The notes beneath the pieces are model-generated. The model made no database searches. It worked only from the letters and a program-made list of their open reading frames with translations, and was not told where the DNA came from. 64,000 bases of DNA, taken from positions 9,316,769 to 9,380,768 of the forward strand of contig JALMQS010000187.1 in the NCBI GenBank assembly GCA_024734495.1, in the 5' to 3' direction. Made by a program: the position numbers and the translations under genes. The DNA is from Forficula auricularia. Taxonomy: Eukaryota; Arthropoda; Insecta; Dermaptera; Forficulidae. Positions 56,001-64,000 of the stretch are shown one piece after another (position 1 is the first letter of the stretch; every line of letters starts with the position of its first letter).

Positions 56001-56814
56001 AGCAATAGGCATTTACGAAAAATAATTAATTTCATAAAAAATACAATATTTAAAAGCTAAAATAATCACAGATTTCCGTAATAAATAAATTTGTTATTAA
56101 ACAATTAAAATAATAGCTTGAAAAATATAATTTTTCAATTAAAAAATAAAAATCTTTAAATATCCTTATTGAGGTTAACCTTCATGAAATGTCATAATGT
56201 ATAAAATTATTTAAACTGCCTTTCAAAAAATTATCCATTGAATCGATTTTAATAAACAAAAAGTTGTAAACAATAAAATTCATATCTGGAATTTAGTGAA
56301 GTGTTTTTACATTTCGTCACAGAGCACTTGAAAACTTCTTTTTTTACATGAATTCACTTCATAAGTTAAAGTAAAATAATTAAACACTTTTTGATTTAGT
56401 AAAATACACGTTAATATACACAGATGAATACTAAATAAGAAGGTAGATTGTACCCGAAGTTCTTAAAAGTATCACCTATGTGGCCTCTGTTGCGCACGGA
56501 GCGTATAGCAAACAAATTTTATCTAGCATCTCTTTTTGGAAACATTTTACAATCTAGTAATTTTTATCTTACATCTTTTTTTAAGGGAAGATTGGTTTGT
56601 TTTTATCCATTTATTTATTTATTTTTGTTTTGTATTCATGAAGCTATAAAATATAAATGATATTTAAGGAACTTGAACATCCCATAGTGGTTGTTTTAAT
56701 TTATTTTTCAAAATAAATTCAAGTGTTGAAATATCAAAAGTGTTAAATATGAAAAGCATTAAATATAGTGTTATATCAATCACATCCATATTAGAATTGA
56801 TATAAGGAATCGTG
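56001..56814. other. A+T-rich stretch without recognised feature
   Basis: No gene or shared repeat seen. Confidence 0.4.
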
Positions 56815-58640
56815 AACTGGATAAATTAAAACTCGGTGCTTTTTTTAAATAAATCATACGTTTCGTCAATTTATTGTGATAAAGTAAAGAAAATTTTTAA
56901 AATTTAAAATAAAAAATACTAGGTAGGTTTCTCAAAAATAAAAGATAAGGTGCTTGTTTAGCACGACTCTATATATATTTCGGGGTATAAGCCCATCTTC
57001 ACGAGTTCAATTTATATTTTAAACTTTAAAAAATCAATTTTTTCAAAATTTTCTTTACTTTATTTAAAATGTTTCACCAAGAATCCACACCATTCTCCCT
57101 TAACAAAATTTATTTAGACTTACTCAGTAGTTCGTTTTAGTCCAAGACCTGGTGACACATTTTGACTACGGATTTGACTCAACTAGAAATAATGCTTAAT
57201 AGTACCGTCTATGATAGTTGTACAGGGAATGACCAGTCTGGCTGGCTGTAGCAGGTGGACCAGGTACTGCGCATGGTGTGAGTGAGGTAAAAAATATGTG
57301 TTAAAAAATATTTTTGACCCAGAATGAAATTAGAAAAATTATAATTTATAGTCAATTATAAACATAATATATTCACCCCAGACCATTTGAGTGGTGGGAC
57401 GTGGAACCAGACCACCCCAAAGTGTAGTTTTACAACATGAAAAAAAATATTTTTGACCCAGAATGAAATTAGAAAAATTATAATTTATAGTCAATTATAA
57501 ACATAATACATTCACCCCAGTCCATTTGAGTGGTGGGACGTGGAACCAGACCACCCCAAAGTGTAGTTTTACAACATGAAAAAAATATTTTTGATGCATG
57601 CTGAAAATTTAATAGCGTGTTGATTAAATTTTCTAAAATATTAATTGTTTTTAAAATGATTCAGCTTATAAATTAAATTAATTTCTAACATATATAAATT
57701 AATTATTGCTTTTAAAATTTTGTTGATTTCAAATATTAAATCTTCTTGTTGGAGTTGGTGGTGTTTCACAAGGAGTCAATCAATCTATAAACAAGCCGGC
57801 ACTGTTAAGAGCTAACCAGTCAATAAAACATTCAGATAATAACAATTAGTAACAATAAGAAGATTTAATATTTGAAATCAACAAAATTATAAAAGCAATA
57901 ATTAATTTATATACTGTTACAAATTAATTTAATTTAGAAGCTGAATCATTTTAAAAACAATTAAAAACAATTAATATTTTAGTAAATTTTACTTAACACG
58001 CTATTAAAGTTTCAGCGTGCATCAAAAATATTTTTTTTCATGTTGTAAAACTACACTTTGGGGTGGTCTGGTTCCACGTCCCACCACTCAAATGGTCTGG
58101 GGTGAATATATTATGTTTATAATTGACTATAAATTATAATTTTTCTAATTTCATTCTGGGTCAAAAATATTTTTTAACACATATTTTTTACCTCACTCAC
58201 ACCATGCGCAGTACCTGGTCCACCTGCTACAGCCAGCCAGACTGGTCATTCCCTGTACAACTATCATAGACGGTACAATTACGCATTATTTCTAGTTGAG
58301 TCAAATCCGTAGTCAAAATGTGTCACCAGCTCTTGGACTATTTCGTCACTTCTTGTCAAAAACAGTTCAATCATAGATAATGAATGGATGATATGGTTTT
58401 CTGCTTTATATATTTTTTGGGTGAAACGGTGACAATGTTTAGTTGTTCAAAACAAAAGTCGTTTCCAAAATGTAAGCCATAAATGTACTGAAAAAAGATT
58501 AATGAAGATATGTTTTGTCTTGTAGTAAAAACTATTTTTGACAAGGAGTGACGAAATGAGCCACTGAGGAAGTCAAGATAAATTGACGAAACGCCTGGCT
58601 TATTTAAAAAGCTCTAAGTTTTAGTTTATCTAGTCCCCTA
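56815..58640. mobile_element. large palindromic hammerhead-type element
   Basis: The outer ends (56815-56880 and about 58560-58640) are inverted and both carry aaattgacGAAACg. The left arm is interrupted at about 56880-57110 by another repeat with a decayed hammerhead (56974-57002, minus: gtgaaga, GAAATATA). The inner palindrome 57138-58340 has arms of about 500-600 bp; the left arm has an internal tandem duplication of about 145 bp. The loop (57751-57855) includes ggagttggtggtgtttcac, the end of the 31.2 kb palindrome family. Confidence 0.75.
58564..58595 (+). ncRNA. hammerhead ribozyme core with altered cleavage triplet
   Basis: CTGAGGA, stem II GTCAA/TTGAC, GAAACGCC. The position that should be U16.1 is C, so the copy is probably impaired. 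The inverted partner at 56857-56880 has GAAACGTA but lost CTGAGGA. Confidence 0.6.
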
Positions 58641-58771
58641 TTATATGAATTAAATATAGTTTTTTAATAAATATTTTTTATTTTCAACTTTACTAAAAAA
58701 ATCTACTTGTATGAACTAATACACAAACTAAATTGAATGTTTTTTTGCCGATAGTAGCAGAATTTTTATAT

Positions 58772-58877
58772 ATTGAAGGAGATAATAAAAGAGTGTGTCT
58801 TCTGCTGGAATTCTCTCGTTATAAATAAAATTTATAATTCCAGCAGAAGACACACTCTTTTATTGTCTCTTTCAATA
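58772..58877. mobile_element. hairpin of the 46.3 kb family
   Basis: attgaaggagataataaa and ttattgtctctttcaat bound arms containing agcagaagacacactc. Confidence 0.8.
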
Positions 58878-58879
58878 AT

Positions 58880-60310
58880 ACACAAACCAGAAAAAATCTT
58901 ATTATATGGCGATTTTCTAAAATAAATTTCAATCATGTAAACGTTTCCAGTGTCAAATTACGAAGCAGTCAAATTCTAGACAAGGGAGTCTGGCTGTGCA
59001 CACTAGTTCAAAACAAACTTGGCTGCGACCCTCACGTACCCTCAAATCAATTTTAATTCTTTTTTTTCAAGTTTTTAATAAGAAAAATATTTTGACTTTT
59101 TTGAATGATTAATTATAATTAATGTAAATTAAATTTTCATATTCTGCTTCCCAATAGGGGAGGGTTTGGTCTACAATAAGCAAAGGGGCTAATGTTGAGA
59201 TTAAAATCAGTTGAATGCTGCTTGTTCAGCGGATTGAGATGATTTTTGGGAATTTCTCCCCTTTGCCTTTTTGAAAATTATTATAATTGATTCCCTAATA
59301 AAACAACCCGTGTATAAATTTAAATAAACAAATCTCTTATGATAAGGCACGTTTCTCAGCCACGAATTCTTTTTTTAGCATATGACTTTCCTTCCATATA
59401 AACGGAGAGACCTCGATTACGTTGGTCCCAATTGTTTTTTTGGATTTACTTCGATGCTCTCTTTTAGGGGAGACTTTTTCTGCTATCTGCCGACTGAGTG
59501 GCTTTTTATCTCTGTCTTCTAGCTTTTAAATATTATTTTTATTTATTTATTTATCCTTCCATCAGTTAATGTATTATTGTTTCTATCAATTATTTTTGAA
59601 GTGAAAACTTCTTTTGGCAGGGTGGCTTGGTTGTCGAATAAAACGGAAATGAAGAGAGAAAGAGAAATCGTACTAAAATGAGATAGAGAGAGCGAAGCGA
59701 CTCCCCACTAACGAGTTCCGCGTAAAGTCTAAGCTGTAAACATTTTCTCTGCAGATCTCTGGGGAGACAGATGCGTTGGTAATTTTGGTAGCGATGAGAG
59801 CTTGTGCATTAAATATTAAAAATTCTGAAACATCAACAAGCGATTAATTATTTATTAACAATTTATATAATAATTCTATCTAAAAGTAAAAAAAATAGGC
59901 TCAAAGATTTACTAAAGAGAATAAAATAATTTAATATTTGAAGTCAAATAAATGACGTGACGATTTATTGGACACTTTTTCTTCCATTTGCGAGGAAATT
60001 ATTTAATGAACAAAGAAAAATTTTCACATCAAAGAAAAATGTTGAAAAATTGTGCTTTGATTTCCAAAAATTTTTTGAGGGACATCCGTAAATTATGTCA
60101 CGTTCGTGGTTTTTTCACCCGTCACTCTCGCTATTATCATATATTGTCCCATTCGATTCCTCCCCTGTTTATTGTGATGTCATATCTTTTGAAACTTTAA
60201 ATTTAGAACTAATTTTGGTCCCAACAATATTACTATTATTTTTTTTTATTTTTAAAAAATTTTAAATGTGTAAGAATTATGAGAGTGACATATAATATAT
60301 GGATGGCAAC
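58880..60310. other. apparently single-copy region, partly less A+T-rich
   Basis: No repeat partner in the window. A plus-strand acceptor-like cattttctctgcag at about 59742 precedes a 30-codon open frame (ISGETDALVILVAM) without a good donor. Otherwise nothing recognised. Confidence 0.3.
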
Positions 60311-60315
60311 ACTAA

Positions 60316-60840
60316 AGCCTAGTTCACTTTAGTCAAGTAGCTCGGCCTAATGAACTGGGCCCAGTACTCGGCCCAGTACTCGATTCGCCCTCGATTTTTG
60401 TGGAGGTATTTACACTGTGTTAGTGTTAGTATGACTTTAGAAGAAATGGCGTGTGCTGTTCAACGACCTCGGCTTAAAAATTGTTTATCAAAACTATATA
60501 ATGTTTTATTAAATCAAGTACATGATGCTATTGAAGAGGAAAAAACAGGTTGCTACTAAAATTCAAAAACAAGACACTCAATAGAGAGATGCAATTCCTC
60601 CACGATTAAAGTTCAAATTCAGTTTCAATTCAGTTTGAATGTTCTGTATATCATTTTGTGCCAAAATGGCTTCTCGGAGGGCGAGTTACTATATTCTCCG
60701 CTCGACCACTGGCAACGCCCAGTACCCGTCCATTTACTCGACTTTTTACTTGACCAACTGTTTACACTAGTCGAGCTGTACATGCTTTTTTAAACTCGCC
60801 TCTTTACTTTACCGTTTACTAGACTAAAGTGAACTAGGCT
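60316..60840 (+). mobile_element. PIF/Harbinger-type element, 525 bp
   Basis: Terminal repeats agcctagttcactttagtc at both ends (24 of 25 positions match, inverted) with 3-bp flanks taa (60313-60315, 60841-60843), the Harbinger signature. Sub-terminal words agtactcg and ctcg(a/g) are shared. A short frame starting at 60431 reads MTLEEMACAVQRPRLKNCLS and ends at 60559. It may be a remnant of transposase exon 1, but I cannot confirm that. Confidence 0.8.
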
Positions 60841-60844
60841 TAAC

Positions 60845-62685
60845 AGATAAATATATACAATTTTTGCCCTTTTATTAAAGATTACCATTTAATTTTTTCT
60901 CTATTGACTTTTTAGAAAAAACATAGTCATATGTAGTATATATAAAGAAAAATTAAGTCTAGCCAGTAATGAGTACCGAGTAAAGCCAATAAAATTTAAC
61001 ATCATTGATCTTATTATTATGATTTTTAGATTTAATCCACTTTAGATTTGATGACCACATATAATTCTTAAGAAAATAAAGAGGTAAATTTACTATCTAA
61101 AGTTTTAATTTATAAACCAATCAGATCCAAACAAACTGTGGAGGGCAGATAACAGAAAGATCACTCGAGCTCAGAGGCAACAATTCACATGAACATCACA
61201 AATAAGCAAGATTTAGAACGATATATATTTTTAATTATTATTATTATAAATAATTAAAAGAAGAACTCTAACAATTTTAATTAATGAACTACAATCTTAC
61301 AGTAGTACTATTTGAAGCTTTAGGCCATTTTAAGCTGTTTGATAAATAATCCGGCTGGAGAATCGAATCGTATTCTAAGATATCGAATTCGTTCGAATTA
61401 TAAAATTAAGGAATTTGTTGAATTTTTTCATAATGTTAATTTAAACAATTTCTTAAGGTCTACAGGTAGCTAAAAAACTAAAAATGGCCTCGTTGGGGCT
61501 CTCTTATACCGTCATTTTAAAGCTAAATAAATTAAAAAATTAAGTTTAATTCTAATTAAAGGGATCTTGACAGGCATACTTTACACAAAATTAAAATAAA
61601 TAAAAAATACCTATTTTTTATTTTTGGCTACACCAAAATTTGGCCCTCCCTAAAATAATCATTCAATAAAAACAATATAAATTTTGATTTCGGGGAAAAT
61701 AAATATATACAACTGGTAAAGTTTAAGTTGGATCTTACTTAAATACGAGTTACAATGCTTAGACAGATATATTGTAGCAACAAAAATGGGGTTCCGATTT
61801 ACTTTTAAACGAAATCCTAAAAATTAAATTCGAAATCTCTAAACTTTAGATAGAGTCTACCGAATTAAAAAAAAATATTCTTTTTTTCTGCAATTTTTTT
61901 TTTAATAAAATATAATTTAAAATGAATAATGTCAAAGAATAAATCACAAAATATATATAGTATTAGCTATAAAGATTTCATAAATTTAAATAAAATATGA
62001 TATTATAAGTTTTACACTATATAAGGCTATATTGAATTTCTCTATAATAAACCAATTAATGTTTATTTATTCCAGACCTATAAAACTATAAAGGTGGCTG
62101 GATGCTTTATATTTGAGAATTTAATTTATAGTTATTGCTTTGCCATTTCATTTCCAGTTTCTTATTCTTTCAAATTTCACTGCCGACAAATGTTTTAAAA
62201 TAACACAAAAAGTTTTACGGGCACTAAAATAAACGTGACAAAAACTAGTAGTAGTAAAGTAAAAGGATTCGAAGCTAGGGAAAAATTTGCGACTTCGATC
62301 TTAACTTATTGAGATAACTTTCAAGATTATTGACTTTAACTGCATCGTCCTAAAGATAAAGATGGTATTAAATTCTTATTATCATTTGATTAAATTATTC
62401 TTGGTACTTCAATTGTAAGAAAAGGTGAAAACCAATTGAAAACTCTTCCGGAAATTTTAGCGACTTGACAATTTTTATAAGTGAACAGTTAGATCTAAAC
62501 ATTAAAACTTAGCATAAAGGTGGAATTTATTAATAAGCGTTCAGATACCAAATTTGAGCTCAATAGTTACAAAATAAGAATTAATTTTTTCTAATTTGAT
62601 GGAATTTTCAACCATACAGCAATGGTCACAAGCAGTGTAGAGAAAAAAATATTTAATTTTTAATTTTAAGAATTAAAAAAAAAAA
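60845..62685. other. A+T-rich stretch without recognised feature
   Basis: No gene or shared repeat seen. Confidence 0.4.
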
Positions 62686-62689
62686 TAAT

Positions 62690-64000
62690 AAACTGCAACG
62701 GATCGTTGCTAAACTTTATCCAAATTCATTTGAAATATTAATATGTTTTGCTGGCTTGGTGTATAGTGGATATATTAATTATTTATCCTTTAACAATAAA
62801 AAAATAATATGTTTATTCCTTTATTATTAATCAGATATCACTTGCAATTTGCAGTTCATGTTGACTTTAATTTAAAAATAATGATCGATTCTCATTTAAT
62901 AGTCGAGGAATAACCATTCTACATTGGATTTTTGACGTTTCGGTTTTTATTGGTAACCATTGCTGAAGCCATAAAAGAATTTAGTCTTTTTGATTTTAAG
63001 TCGATTCTTCCACGTTTTCAGTAGAGGTTGCCATTAATAGTCAAAACATCAAAAATGGAATGCAATAAGGTTATTCCTCTAGTATTAGATAAGAATTGAT
63101 CGTTATTTTTTATTTTAAGCCGTTTCCTCCATGTCTTCAGCAATGGTTACCAATAATAATCGAAGCGTCAAAAATCTAATGTAAAATTCTTATTCCTCGA
63201 GTATTAGATGAGAATCGATGGCTATTTTTGATTTTAAGTCGATTCCTCCATGTCTTCTTCAGCAATGGTTTCCAATAAAAACCGAATCGTCAAAAATCCA
63301 ATATAGAATGGTTATTTCTCAAGTACTAGATGAGAATCAATCGCTATTTTTGGTTTTAAGTCGATTCCTCTATAAACGTAATGGATAAGAAAAGAACGCA
63401 GTTGCTATGGTTACTTATAAACTTTCCTCCCAAATTTTTAGCATTTCACAGAGAAAAGCCTATCCACTCTTACTTAGTTAGGTTAAATTAATCCTATATT
63501 AAACAGATAAAATGAATAAATTTTAAAGAATTTAAAAATCTTACTTTAAAGTAAAGTACTTTAAAATATAATTTTACTAAAAACTTTATTTAACCTTTTT
63601 TGTCGTCCCCAAGGTACATAATTAGGATATTAAATTTCATCAAAATTGGTTAAGTCATTTTAAAGATATTTAGAAAAAACTAAAAAACTACTGAAATAAA
63701 TAATGTTGTATAATACTAATGTTTGGGGGCCGATATGTCCCAAAAACTAATCAGCGCTTCATTTTGTTAAAATAATGCTAGGTTTTCAATTTCATTTCAA
63801 TCGGTGCAAAGGTGTGGAAAAATCGTGGACGAAAAAACGATAACATCCATCCATCCATCCATCCATCCCCACGCACTTCCAAATAAAGTAAAAAAATGGC
63901 ACTTGTTGGCCTCTCGACGAGATTCCAGGTAATTTTTGGCAAAACCGTCACGTGCTAAAATTCAATCTCATTGAATACTTCAATTTGTGACCTTAATTGA
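62690..64000. repeat. inverted copy of the 44.6 kb repeat, split by about 790 bp
   Basis: 62690-62755 and 63545-64000 are the complement of 44608-45125. The microsatellite at 63840-63866 reads (ATCC)n, that is GGAT on the other strand, while the 44.7 kb copy has GTAT at the same place. The insert contains the tandem array at 62890-63380. Confidence 0.85.
62890..63380. repeat. tandem array of about 120-bp units with an inverted first unit
   Basis: Direct units share taagtcgattcctcc, cttcagcaatggtt and gttattcctcgag at spacings near 118-123 bp. A leading inverted unit (62905-62980) contains gacgtttcgg and aaccattgctgaag. Confidence 0.75.

Noticed and set aside
62937..63300. GAAACGTC and CTGAAGA words in the tandem array, taken at first as hammerheads
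   Set aside because: The two words lie on opposite strands or in the wrong order, so no hammerhead can form.

Overview
This is eukaryotic DNA, strongly A+T-rich, with no complete protein-coding gene, no rRNA, no bacterial operon structure and no CRISPR. The mix of mobile elements points to an arthropod, most likely an insect: Ty3/gypsy, several non-LTR retrotransposon tails, a DD41D mariner-like transposon, hAT and PIF/Harbinger elements, tRNA-derived SINEs, and many short repeats carrying hammerhead ribozymes. The species cannot be named from the sequence. I read the window as a long intron-like or intergenic stretch heavily invaded by transposons. Three short minus-strand candidate exons (40-155, 5446-5564, 15263-15307) have open frames and splice-like borders. 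They are the best evidence for a host gene, which I do not recognise.

The dominant signal is a set of hammerhead-ribozyme cores of the reduced, dimer-acting type known from Penelope-like retroelements. At least 17 sites keep CTGANGA, a stem II and GAAA; in nearly all of them GAAA opens a short stretch ending in the cleavage triplet. About a dozen more are decayed. Stem III has no loop. It is a self-complementary word that differs between families (ACGT, ATAT, ACTATAGT) but stays palindromic. Many of these ribozymes sit in head-to-head palindromic elements (6.2, 12.2, 18.9, 26.0, 27.6, 31.2, 46.3 and 57 kb). No Penelope reverse transcriptase was found here.

Layout. 0-10 kb: candidate exons, a decayed reverse transcriptase on the minus strand, the 6.2 kb palindrome with a 17-bp target duplication, and a tRNA-Arg-like SINE repeat at 8.3-9.1 kb. 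10.07-14.06 kb: a hAT-type element with 8-bp duplications that has been filled by a gypsy pol fragment, a hammerhead palindrome and a tandemly duplicated foldback. 15.5-16.5 kb: a foldback element whose two arms flank a 20-bp minisatellite. 18-25 kb: foldbacks, hAT fragments and a mariner copy whose missing half is replaced by an inverted copy of its own other end. 26-36 kb: nested palindromic hammerhead elements and a three-unit tandem repeat. 37-53 kb: non-LTR reverse transcriptase tails, including an inverted pair at 37.7-38.9 and 49.5-50.6 kb, and hAT elements nested in each other. 53-64 kb: SINEs, a foldback, a 1.2 kb palindrome, a 525-bp Harbinger-type element and a dispersed repeat with a changing tetranucleotide microsatellite.

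Between these lie short, more G+C-rich, apparently single-copy islands (3.2, 24.9, 27.1, 36.4, 45.7, 54.7 and 59.2 kb). They are candidates for conserved regulatory DNA of the host. All statements about copy number refer to this window only.
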